A DNA stretch of 64,000 bases, taken from assembly GCA_036345935.2 (NCBI GenBank), contig JADWOT020000007.1:11390099-11454098 (forward strand), in the 5' to 3' direction. This document shows, piece after piece, positions 11,670 to 21,539 of the stretch (positions are counted from its first letter, which is position 1; each line of letters begins with the position of its first letter). The notes under the pieces are model-generated. The model saw only the letters and a list, made by a program, of their open reading frames with translations, did not search any database and was not told where the DNA came from. This DNA comes from Taenia hydatigena (lineage: Eukaryota; Platyhelminthes; Cestoda; Cyclophyllidea; Taeniidae). A program made the position numbers and the translations under genes.

Positions 11670-12450
11670 TGGTAATGGCTAAAGCATATTACTGAAAGTC
11701 CGAACTTGTGCTTGATACATCCATTTTTGCTTTTAAGACTAGTACGAACAAATTACTAAGAATTTTTAAAAAAGGGGGACAATGGCAGGGTCAATTGCAA
11801 GCTCATGTGGTACTCAAACCTCTTGGAAATTTTTACAGTGTGTAGTATGGTCCACGCACGTGTCGATGATCAAGCCTTTTTTATGCACATGGGAATTCTT
11901 CACTCATGTTCTCCCCAAGTTTAACTCTACTTGGCTGTGAAAAGAAGGCATTCGAAGCGGATGCGAACCGCAACTATCAGTCACTGAACTTAATTGGGTC
12001 TGGCATGCTGAAACATAAAAGTGTTACTAATGTTAATTGAGTAGCATCATTGGAAATAGCAATGCATTTTGAAAGAAACAGCAATAGGAGGAGCGAACAA
12101 AGCAGTCGATTAGGGCACTCATTGGGCCCATTTGCTATTAGCAAATTTTGCAGCCACTTATGTCTATGAGGTGCACTTCAATGCAAAGGAATACTTCTCA
12201 TTAAGTTACAAAATTAATGAGGCCAATAGTCGGGAATTGTCTGCATTATCGTGACTAAATGGAGTGAAGAGAAGCCTGAGAAGAGGTCTCAAGCATGTCA
12301 CTCCTCCATCGGCGTCGAATGGATTTTAAGATCCATCAACGATGTTGAAACATTCAAGGTCTAGCTAGTCGTAAGAAAGAAATGGAAGTAAATATGTGGA
12401 AGTAATTAAATTCGATTTGCGACCCTCAAACCACGCTTATAAAAAGAATT
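11670..12450 (+). repeat. Interspersed repeat, inverted partner at 40.09-40.88 kb
   Basis: About 780 bases align end to end with the reverse complement of 40,090-40,880. Shared blocks include GCATTCGAAGCGGATG, AGGAGGAAC-like stretches, CACTCATTGGGCCCATT, ATTATCGTGACTAAATGGAG and CTAGTCGTAAGA. Divergence is substantial, with scattered changes and small indels. No terminal repeats, tail or transposase frame were seen, so the family is unnamed. Confidence 0.7.
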
Positions 12451-12529
12451 TTCGTATTAAAGTAGCGTCGATTTGGGACAACACACCAGTATTTGTTAGT
12501 TTAGTCGTCCGAAATCTTATACTGAAGAA

Positions 12530-12565
12530 CTCAGTTTCGTTGGTTGGTTTGTTGGTTGGCTGGCT
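12530..12565. repeat. Imperfect (TTGG/TTGT)n microsatellite
   Basis: A run of TTGGTTGGTTTGTTGGTTGG character just downstream of the interspersed repeat. A second simple tract of AAT/AAC units lies at about 12760-12790, followed by GA-rich DNA near 12840-12860. Confidence 0.7.
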
Positions 12566-13004
12566 ACTTGTGACCCAAACGCCAAAGGTAGAAAACACCT
12601 CACGTGGGCAGCTGAATCGAAGAAGACTCAGGGCAGAAGGCGTTATGCGAATCTCTTTACCAACTCCCCACCTTCCTATTAAGCAATAAAGCATGAAAAC
12701 AGTATAAACTCATTTGCCTTTACTGGTTTCAACAGTAGCAACAATTAAGTATGACAAATAGTAGCAGCAATAACAATAATAATAACGGAAGCATTCAAAT
12801 TACTAATAGTGAGCAGTAGCAGCAGCATTGACGGCAGAGGGGAGAGGAGGGGAGGGGAGCAAATTTACGTGTCATTTAGTGCACAGACGGGAGGGTACCT
12901 TCAACCGCCTCTTCCAAACATCCCACGTCATCGACAACACCGGACAGAGCATGCACTGGTGGATAAGTGGGTGGATGAGTCGTTGAACAGGGCCTCAAAA
13001 CTGT

Positions 13005-13052
13005 CAACTAAAGCCATAGATCGGTGAGGGAGGATACAACGAACCTAACAAC
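13005..13052 (-). CDS. Candidate short terminal exon
   Basis: The minus strand has a strong acceptor, GTTGTTTTTGCAG, followed by 15 codons (L-L-G-S-L-Y-P-P-S-P-I-Y-G-F-S) and TGA. It lies about 340 bases beyond the GTAAGT donor that ends repeat unit 1, and a frame through that donor (N-S-S-F) is in matching phase 0. It fits a minus-strand transcript through the tandem units. Product unknown. Confidence 0.3.
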
Positions 13053-13389
13053 TGCAAAAACAACACCTTACCAGCCGTATTTTAAACAAGCATTCATATA
13101 ACCTGCCACAAACACACCACCGTTGGTTCGATTTTGTCTGCTTGGAAAGTAGAAGATAGTGCTTGCATTTCAATGACCAAGTTAACTGCATAGAGGCTCT
13201 ACATAAATCCAAAAGAGGAAGGAAACCCCACATGAATAATTCACTTATGCACCTTAACAAAACACATATTATCCGCAGTGAGTTTGCACAAACCGGAAGC
13301 TCTAGTGTCTCCACGTGTGACAGAAGGACGAGACTACTTTTAACAAATGGGTAGACGCCACTAATAACAGATAATGAATGTAAAGAACT

Positions 13390-14540
13390 TACGAAACTGC
13401 TGTTGCGATAGGGATCGTCGGATGAATGAATGAATGAATGAATGCGCCCGTCGTTGGTGATGTTCACGCAAACGCAGCATCAGCGGCACCGGCAGAGGTA
13501 CAGAAAGGTTGAGTCGCCACTTGAGTTGATGTAGCCGCGTCCACCATCTGCTGATGCACCACCGTCGAATAACTACCATCCTCCCATCCCTCATGGAATT
13601 CTACACTCACCGCACCTGCAACATTAAAAAAGAGTTGTAAGATGGAAGTGCCTCCTCGCCGTCTTTCTAAGAATAAAGCGCTGATCGAGGGAGGCACACC
13701 CAACACCTCCCACGCCAACACAAGGGAACACCGCGAGCTGGCATCCCACCGATATGCCAAAACACCCTCACAACCGCTCGCCGCCCAATTCGCACATACC
13801 ACCTCACCCCACCCCACTAAGTAATTAGCTGCATAGAGAAGATGGCACCTACGCCAACTCCTCTCCCCAGACACCACCCACCTCCCACCCCACTTCTTCC
13901 TCCTCTTCACGTCCACCAACCCACTCCTTTCCAATCCATTCTCATTCTCAAGGCTAAGTCGCAGCAGTAGTAGTAACAGTGGAAGCAGCACAACACTCCT
14001 TCAACAACTCGCACCCAACATACTCCAAGGTGGAGATCCACTCACTTGCTTACCTCCTCTGGCACGATGCACCACTACTCATCACCTCTACAGCTAGTAA
14101 TAAATTAAATGCCACCCTCCCACAACAATAACATTTCCGTACCATTGGAAGCAAAATATGCCGCAATTCTCGTCGACGAGCTCTGCTTCATAGCGCTCCA
14201 ATTCATTGTTGTTGTCGTCGTCGTCGTAAGAGAGCTTCCCCCTCACACCTTCACACATACTCACGACAGAGCTCCCCTAGCCTTTCCCCTCCCTCTCCGC
14301 CATCCATCCACCTACTCACTCAACCACCCATGCCCCGCGAAGACAAAGACATGCAGACATAATAGCAGCAGTAGCAGTAGTCCATGCCGTCCATGCCTGC
14401 CAAAATCCCCTTCGCTCGACCCAGACGGACACGCCGCCACCACCACCGCCGCGAAACACTCCAACATCTCGCATTGGCTGCCATTCCAAGCACTCATCAA
14501 AAGTTACTTCACCATCACCAGAGTAAGTAGGGTTGTAACA
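13390..14540 (-). repeat. Large tandem unit 1 with splice-like ends
   Basis: Direct repeat of the block at 15257-16233. Matching parts are GTTGAGTCGCCACTTGAGT near 13510, CTCATCACCTCTACAGC near 14080, the AAATATGCCGCA to CCTCTCCGCC stretch (14150-14300) and the end near 14540. On the minus strand it begins after a pyrimidine-rich acceptor (TTTCCTTTTCAG at about 14541-14556) and ends at a GTAAGT donor near 13390. The plus strand is C-rich, the minus strand purine-rich. Minus frames of 175 codons (13464-13991) and 83 codons (14316-14564) are not kept in unit 2, so they are probably by-products of composition. A plus frame at 14109-14576 does align in frame with unit 2. Confidence 0.6.
13423..13444. 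repeat. (TGAA)5 microsatellite
   Basis: Five uninterrupted TGAA copies inside tandem unit 1. On the minus strand they read as TTCA and give the F-I-H-S repeats seen in short frames. Confidence 0.9.
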
Positions 14541-14576
14541 TCTGAAAAGGAAAAAAACAAGCAATGGAGAAACTGA
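14109..14576 (+). CDS. Low-complexity open frame conserved between tandem units
   Basis: A 155-codon frame. About 65 residues align in the same frame with 15817-16242 in unit 2, e.g. K-Y-A-A, A-L-x-F-x-V-x-V-V and A-F-P-L-P-L-R. The hydrophobic run comes from a (GTC)n tract, and the rest is Ser/Pro/His-rich. Indels between the units are multiples of three in this stretch. A GTAAGT follows near the end of both units (14521 and 16214). Coding is possible, but biased composition may explain both the openness and the alignment. Confidence 0.2.
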   Translation: MPPSHNNNISVPLEAKYAAILVDELCFIALQFIVVVVVVVRELPPHTFTHTHDRAPLAFPLPLRHPSTYSLNHPCPAKTKTCRHNSSSSSSPCRPCLPKSPSLDPDGHAATTTAAKHSNISHWLPFQALIKSYFTITRVSRVVTSEKEKNKQWRN

Positions 14577-15256
14577 TGCATGAGGGTCCAGCGCGATGCA
14601 AAGCTAACAACCACAAACATAACTACCGGTAGGACAAAAGAAACAACTTAACAAGCAAATATTTAAGACTGCTACAAAGCACGGTCTGCGTAGTGATGCC
14701 AACGCATGCAGCTCTTCTGGTGTGCAAACTGTCCCCTGGCGTCTGAATAGACCTTGACCTAATGTCAAGCAGAATAACATAGAATAGAGTAGACTGCATT
14801 GATGACGAGTAAAATTGCCAACTGAATAAGACACCACATTCCGTACGGCCTTGCTACTGATGTCGTCCAAATACACACTGGACACATACATGCAGACGGG
14901 CAATCAACATTCCAAATACCAAAATGCATATTGCTGGCACCGAATGTATGCAGCGGCATGCCAGTTTTGCTATGACGTGCTGCAGGAAAGGCACAAACTA
15001 ACAAAACAGTCCCAAGTTATCGCCTGCCGTGCTATACAGTGGTAAAAAATGCAGCACGTGAGTAGAGAAACTGATTCCATCACTCCCAACAACACCTAAT
15101 CGCTACACTTCTGCATTAGTGAGAAACCAGCGTTCGTCTCTCCGTGAATACAGTTGGTAAGGATAAAATCCACACCTTTAAATGCATCCAAACCTTTTTA
15201 CTGATTAGTTAAAATGCAAACCCAGGTCATATCTGGTACACAAAATCAAGATTTGC
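14577..15256. other. Spacer between the tandem units
   Basis: Contains one copy of a short module (near 15000-15070, TATCGC then GTGCTATACAG then CACGTGAGTAG) that recurs at 16.4-17.0 kb. No gene is supported. Confidence 0.5.
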
Positions 15257-16233
15257 CACTTACCCAGTTGGGCAGCCCCAAAAGGGCTGATGATACTGCT
15301 GTTGAATGTCCCCGTCGGCGATGTCCAGACATGCGGACCAACATAGGCACAAGCAGAGCTCTACGGAGAAGGCAGAGCAGAGTTGAGTCACCGCTTGAGT
15401 CCATGTACCTGCGTGCACAAACCGTCGGCGTGCCGTGGAGTACCGCGATCTCCCACATACACCGAACACACTGTACCTGGAATGTCGGAGGTTTTTAAGA
15501 CGTAGATACTTCCCCGCCCCATCTTCAAGCGCGAAGCACAAACCAACAGCGGCACACTCAACCCTCAGGCAAACACGAGGCACCACCGCTAATTTATCCA
15601 AGCAGTGCACCACAATCGCACTACACGCCCGACCCGTCGTCAAGCCTCGAACCAGACGGAGAGGGAAACCCCAAGCCGTCTCGACCTCCTACCCTAAATT
15701 CCCCGCCCCACCCTGTCCCTTCTCACTCCCTCCTCCTGCTTACTCCTTTTCAATCCATCCTCGTCCTCAAGGCTAAGTCGCAGTAGTAATGGCAACAGCG
15801 CCACCACTCATCACCTATGCAGTCGGCAATAAATTACCCACCACTCTCCCACACCAACAACATTCCCCTACCTTCGAAAACAAAATATGCCGCAGTTGCC
15901 ACCAGTGAGCTCTTATCCATTGCGCTTCCATTCGTCGTCATCGTCGTCGCCATTGTAAGAGAGCGTCACCTTCACTCCTTCACACATAAGAACGACAGGC
16001 CTCCCCCAGCCTTTCCCCTCCCTCTCCGCCGACCACCCAACCAACCAACCACCCATGTCCCGCAAAGACAAAGAGATGCAGACATAGTAGCAATAGTAGT
16101 CCGTGTCGTCCATGCGCGCCGACATCTGCATCGCACAACCGAGACCGAGACGCCACCGCCGCCGCCGCCGCGAATCACTCCACACAATCACCAAATGCTA
16201 CTTCACCATCACCGCAGTAAGTTTGTAGCATCT
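15257..16233 (-). repeat. Large tandem unit 2 with splice-like ends
   Basis: Second unit of the 13.4-16.2 kb tandem array, shorter than unit 1 by internal indels. On the minus strand it too starts after a T-rich acceptor (TTTTACTTTGCAG near 16233) and ends at a GTAAGT donor (near 15257). The two ends are therefore conserved as exon-like boundaries while the interior drifts. It contains a (CCG)n tract near 16150-16172 and a polypyrimidine plus strand. Confidence 0.6.
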
Positions 16234-16379
16234 GCAAAGTAAAAAAAAACAATCAATGTGAAGACCGACGTGAAAGCGGAAAAAGAACACGGATAACAAG
16301 ATTTATAAATATGATGAATACTAGCAAGAAAATAATGAACGACGTTAAAACTCCTCTCAATAAAATCTACCGTCATTAG

Positions 16380-17000
16380 AAAGCGAACTAATTACAAATT
16401 GCCAAAACAATCTTACTTTATCGCTCAAAGTGTCGTACAGCAAAAAGGTGGACGTGAGTAGGCACTGTGGTTGGAAAACAAAACGTCCTAACAGTCACAT
16501 TATGAGGCTTCTGGGTTCACTTTACCAAAGTCACAAGTCTCTTCATCCAATTCGACCGCATTAATCAAAACCCATTCTTAATAAAACAACTAACCACTTG
16601 GAAACAGCCTAAACAATCTTACTTAATCGCAAGAAGGATTGTGTAGCGAAAAAACTAACGCGATTAGGCAATGAAAGTGGAAAACAAAAAGTCTTGACAG
16701 CAACTGCAGCTACTTTTGAGATGATTAGCCTAACATATAAAGTGATAAGAAAAGAAAAAAATGCAAGCACAAAAGTATGCATGTAAGGGGTGTTTAATCG
16801 CAAGAAAGCACCAAGCAAGCAACTGCCAAGCACTCGGTAAGGTTATATCTCCTCCCAACGAAAATGCGCCTCAATAATCAAATCCCAACGCCAGTAAAAA
16901 GGTCTACCGCCTCACAAACTGCCAAAACAGTCATAATTTATCACTTATAGTGCTATATAGCACAAATTGCACCTCAGTAATCGTCTTAACAGTCACATTA
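16380..17000. repeat. Degenerate short tandem module
   Basis: A module of roughly 100-130 bases (GCCAAAACA-TC, TTTATCGC, GTGCTATA or GTCGTACAG, CAC-TGAGTAG, AACAGTCACATTA-GAGGC) recurs near 16395-16510, 16605-16690 and 16915-17010, with one more copy near 15000. The copies are diverged and the spacing is irregular. It extends the tandem array downstream of unit 2. Confidence 0.5.
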
Positions 17001-17845
17001 AGAGGCCCTTGCGTTTACTCCAGCAAGTATGTGTGCGAAAGAAGAAAATCGACATTTAAAGTACCTATTAACAACAAAAACGTACTAGATACTTACGAGA
17101 CATCCAACTTCTGACAGCAAATAGGAACCTATTAATCCGAAACAACGGTCACCAAAACGTGCAGCACTTACGCGAGCCGCGTACAAATCCGACCAACCAT
17201 TTCAAAGTCCGTTCGGTAAAACAACCGAACTTTTGATTTTTATGTATTTCCAATGATGTAACGATTGTCACAAACTTTACCAATTTTGTAATGTTAACAA
17301 GATTTAAATAGCAGAAACATGGGTAAAACAATTTACAAACTGCGCATACATGAGAGAATCAGCAGTTAATATTGACAGTTTATTTATGGATACATGCTAT
17401 ATTTTTACGTTTACAAGTGCAAAGCAAAAGGTAGTCCAAATAACAATTTGTTATTTGCTTGCCTAATTTAGTCAAGAAATTTAACAATCTATAGGCTTGC
17501 ATTTCGTTATAACGTTAGTGGTTCAGGGTGTATTAAAAAGCATTTCTGATTAACTTAGCTGATCTTAAGGTAAATTTGATTGTTTTTTGTTGACTTTTTT
17601 TATATTTCTAATATCCACGCTACTAAGGTCATCTAAGGTCATAAATAAATGACTGGCTTGTGCATTCTGCTGCGTGTTACGTTGTTTTGCTTCTCTTCTC
17701 ATTCAAGTGGATAGTTTTACTAATCGATGTGGACCAACGATTGTTAAGAAATGGACGCCTTGCCATTCGCGACTTAGGACAGTGTTAAGAGTGGATTACG
17801 TTAGTTTGTGGCATGTCCATTGTGGATGAATGGAAGTTTGGATGA

Positions 17846-18055
17846 ATGCCTGAGAAGGACCACCGATTCGGCGCCATTACAATGGAGGCGGAAGAGCTGC
17901 CAAAATCGAAGGTAAGATAGGAACATAGATTCTGATTATTTTGTGTGTTCATTCATGCTGTTATAGTAGTACTTCCATGCACAGAATGGATTAATTTATT
18001 TGTTCTCCTCCAGGAATATGGTGTTTGCCAATGCGTTTGCATTTACATAAGCTGA
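17846..18055 (+). CDS. Candidate first exon plus short second exon
   Basis: ATG at 17846 opens 22 codons (M-P-E-K-D-H-R-F-G-A-I-T, then M-E-A-E-E-L-P-K-S-K) ending exactly at AAG|GTAAGA after 17911. A good acceptor, TTCTCCTCCAG, ends at 18013, and phase-0 joining gives 13 more codons to TGA at 18053-18055, so the model is a 35-residue peptide with a 102-base intron. The first exon with its donor is the stronger part. The real second exon may lie elsewhere. No family recognised. Confidence 0.3.
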
Positions 18056-18382
18056 TTGAACCTGCTGAAGATGCGTTTGCAACGCGTTTCACCGGATTCA
18101 CTCTTCCTGTTACGTTGGACATACACGTGTGGCATGTGTTTCATACCACCAATCGCTTCACATCATTTTTTTTAAATCCCGAGCGGTCAATTCCTGCCCA
18201 GCCGACCTTTAGAGGGGCGATGTCTTTCATTCCTTAAGTGCGTTGAATCACTGCCTCGTGCAGTTGATCACCACCACGGTGGAATTCAACTGCTAATCAT
18301 TCACCAAGTAAAACCGCAGTGCAAAAGTAGAACGGATGTTAACCGCTACACCCATGAACAGACAGTTTTCCATAGTCTGCGA

Positions 18383-18640
18383 ATGTGGAACTCTGTTACT
18401 CTCAACTTTCGCTACACAGGTGTGCATGAGCCTGATCGCGGGATGAAGTGCAGCGTTGACGCGATGGCAGTTGCTGTGAATCCGGGGTGCCGTAAGCCCT
18501 CTCTTCAGGTAGCTGTAAAAGCATTGCTGCTTGTGTTTTTCGACCATACTTTATTCAGCTTAGTGCATACCACGGTGCTTCGACCAGTGCTGGAGATGAG
18601 CAACGTCACATGGAATGTGTTAACGACATCTGCTTTTTAA
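18383..18640 (+). CDS. Open frame, unidentified
   Basis: An 85-codon frame starting with ATG and containing an in-phase CAG|GTAGCT donor after the 43rd codon (K-P-S-L-Q). The opposite strand is open over almost the same length, which weakens the case. No domain was recognised. Confidence 0.2.
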   Translation: MWNSVTLNFRYTGVHEPDRGMKCSVDAMAVAVNPGCRKPSLQVAVKALLLVFFDHTLFSLVHTTVLRPVLEMSNVTWNVLTTSAF

Positions 18641-20992
18641 TCTGTTCCCATGGCAGGCATAGTTGGCATTAGGGAATAAAAACCGGCCAACCAGAATTAG
18701 CGCTCACTGCGGTGATTTAAAGCTCTCACTACGCGTAACTATGCAACCTGTATCTACGATCGGTAATTAGTGATAACCATTAGTAACAGCAATCGAATTG
18801 TGAGAACGTGTTACAGCTGGCAAGAGAATCTTGGTAAGACCAAGTCCATGCGTTGATTCATAATGAGAAGTAGACATGCCAGTAGTGGCTGTAACAAGTC
18901 CGTAGCGATAAAATATCAAGTTATTGCAAGACAATTCAAGCGAAAGTGTCACAACATAGACAATAAAAGGGAAGTATTTTAATCGCACTGTACCATTAAC
19001 GCGTGAATTACCTGACTTGCCTATGCGTGGCTAAAGCAGAGCTGTAGAGTCCTGTTGTCCTAATGGAAATTATCATCAGATCACCACTTTTGACCAGACG
19101 GATGTTACACTCAAAGTAAAGGAGTGATTGTGGGTAGCACAATGGGTGAATTCGAAAACATCGGAGAGTCATGTCATGAATAGAGATGTAAGTATCCTCC
19201 ATTCACCTTACGCTCAGAATCGAATGGCGTGCACTGTTTAAATTCTCATCCAACTTTGTAATACAAGCAATTTATTGGCCAATTCTAAAGTCTTGACGGC
19301 AGTGAACGCAATCTGCATCCTTTGCGCTATCATCCAATGCCGATTTCAAGAGGGAAATCTATCAGGGTTAGAAAAAAGGTGGCGTTAGCGATTGCAACGC
19401 GATTTCTATCCAAGCTCTAACACTGTGATAAAACAAGCGATTCTTAACGCCCTAATTTGACAATGGAATCTAAAAGCTATCATAAATGCTCCTACATTAG
19501 CAATCAGAGCATTGACTATAAACGCTACTTAAAGTAATCAGCAGCATAAAATGGATAGTGAGGATGTAAAGATGCAAGGATGACAGCCCAATAACGTTTG
19601 ATGGTGCCGCACTAATACAAATGCTTGAGTCTGTAAAAGTGACAACATTACAAGCCTGCTTGTAAAAAATAGTAAAAAGATTACTAGGTATTTTGACTTG
19701 TGGTGGAGTTATGCTGTGCATTGCAGACGCAAGCAGTGGATAGAAATTTGAATACGTAAGGTGTCTTCTAAAATATCGATTAAAGGATTCTGTTACACTT
19801 TAAGTTGTGTCTTGCAGTCGGAATTTGCGGCATCTCAATCATCCACACGCCTTTTCCCCATTCCTTCTTTTGTTTTACCTCTTGCCTCTATTTCAAATAC
19901 ACATTAAACTATGGATAAAAACCCTTATTTTCTAGAACAGGGCTAAACTGCATTAAGGGCATAGAAGTTTGAATGACCGATTCTGTCAGCCGCAAAATAA
20001 CAGCCAGAATATCAAAGTTGTCGTAAACAACCGAGGTAGAAGTGACCATGCTAGTTAGTTAAGCTAAGCGTTGAAGCTGTTTTTAAGCGTTCCAAGCGTA
20101 GTGGAAGTGTTATAAAATCGACCGCCGTCAGGCATATTAAGGCGGTCATCATCAGAAAATTGAAGAGCAATTTTTGGCTTTAGTTCCATTCAAGTCGAGC
20201 ACAACTAGATTAATTTAGGCCTCAACTACTGTTCCTACCATTTACAGCAATTCGATTGACTGGAAGCACTCAGGGACATACCAACCTTCGTGGACAGAGC
20301 TGACATTGGCTCAGACACTGTGGGGAACTATCAAAGCGGTGCAAATGTGTGCGTTATCAAAATACGACGCGTTTTTGCGTAAGAAATGGATAGGAGAATG
20401 ATTGTCCCAATAAACAAATGAAAGGAACGCTTCATTATCGCCCAACACTAGGAGTTAAGAAAAACCTCATGACTTCCCTGGCCTAGCAATGACGCAGAGG
20501 TGTGGGCTTGTCATTAAGTCACTTTTACACTCATCTAAATAAAGCGCAGACTAATCGGTTGGGGGTTGGTGTTGTTCACTGCCAGAACCATCTGCACGTG
20601 AATTGATTTACTCTTTCAAGGTAGAGATTGCATTACCTTCACGTATTTCCACTCAACACATCACTACCATTAACCTTTTTGCTCTGTGCGTGTGAACAAA
20701 ATAAGTCATGAGGCATGTTAAACACCTCTATGCTCTAATCCGCCTTAAAGAGAAGGATGTTCTTCAGTCAGTCACACACTAATCGCCAACTACTACCATC
20801 ACTGCCCTATGCTACTGATCCCAACCAAGCGTTCCTGGGCGAAAGTTTGCTAAGGATGCTGTTTCCAGCGGTTATGGCAACGATGAAATAGCTGACGCAA
20901 TTTGGATGGGACGAGAGCAAGCACTTCTAATGAAAAGCAGTTGCTGATCAAAATTTAATCCCTATGTGATACTACTCGTCATTTTTGGGCAT
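18641..20992. other. No supported gene
   Basis: Unique-looking AT-rich DNA. Short frames (e.g. 18767-18988 and 19497-19721, -) have no splice or motif support. Confidence 0.4.
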
Positions 20993-21174
20993 TTATTGGC
21001 TAGCAGTCTTAGTGAACAAAGCGCTTTCGGAAGTAAAGTGGGTGCGAATGCTGTTGGGATGATCCCAGAGGTTTCTGCGCAGATTTGATAGTGCTTTTGG
21101 TGTGAGCGCCAGATCTGGACGCAAGTGATTGGCATGCGCACAATATGCAATAAATCGAGTAAACAAAGGCGAAT
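20993..21174 (-). CDS. Candidate terminal exon, unidentified
   Basis: After a strong minus-strand acceptor (TTTATATTCCTTTTGCAG) the exon runs 60 codons to TAA at 20993-20995. All three frames are open for a long way here. The most protein-like is S-P-L-F-T-R-F-I-A-Y-C-A-H-A, then L-T-P-K-A-L-S-N-L-R-R-N-L-W, which enters with two bases of a split codon. The longest frame in the window (176 codons, 20962-21492, -) overlaps it in another register. The stop lies within an AATAAA. Family unknown. Confidence 0.35.
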
Positions 21175-21343
21175 CTGCAAAAGGAATATAAATGCAATTT
21201 CCAAAAATAAGCAATGAAACAAATCAGTCATGTTAGGCATGTGTCTGTTCCTTTGCCTCGCTTGCGAGTCGCATGCACCAGTACGTAGCGGATGATTAGT
21301 TAGTGTCAGTGTTTTTACTTTGCAAAGATGTTCCGCTGAAAGA

Positions 21344-21418
21344 ATGCATCTTGCATTCATTGTCAGTCGATTTTGCTTTCCTCCCATCCTTGCAGTGCTC
21401 ACGTCTTGCTCTCTACAG
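21344..21418 (+). CDS. Candidate signal-peptide first exon
   Basis: ATG at 21344 opens 25 codons (M-H-L-A-F-I-V-S-R-F, then P-P-I-L-A-V-L-T-S-C-S-L-Q), hydrophobic like a secretion signal, and ends in phase 0 at a consensus CAG|GTAAGT donor. The same DNA also fits a 23-base microexon (21396-21418) behind a good acceptor, CATCCTTGCAG. It lies head-to-head with, and overlaps frames of, the minus-strand exon at 21 kb. No downstream exon was assigned. Confidence 0.3.
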
Positions 21419-21539
21419 GTAAGTCGATATGCGAAAGACGATTTTAAAAAGGAAAGGCATATGAAAGCGAAATTCGGATTCATAAGTATCAAAACTGTCC
21501 CAAATCAGGCGTGTAATCAGCCTGGAGATGGAACGTAAA

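Noticed and set aside
13464..13991. 175-codon minus-strand frame with a poly-Leu start resembling a signal peptide
   Set aside because: The Leu run comes from a CAG/TAG simple tract, and the frame is not preserved in tandem unit 2.
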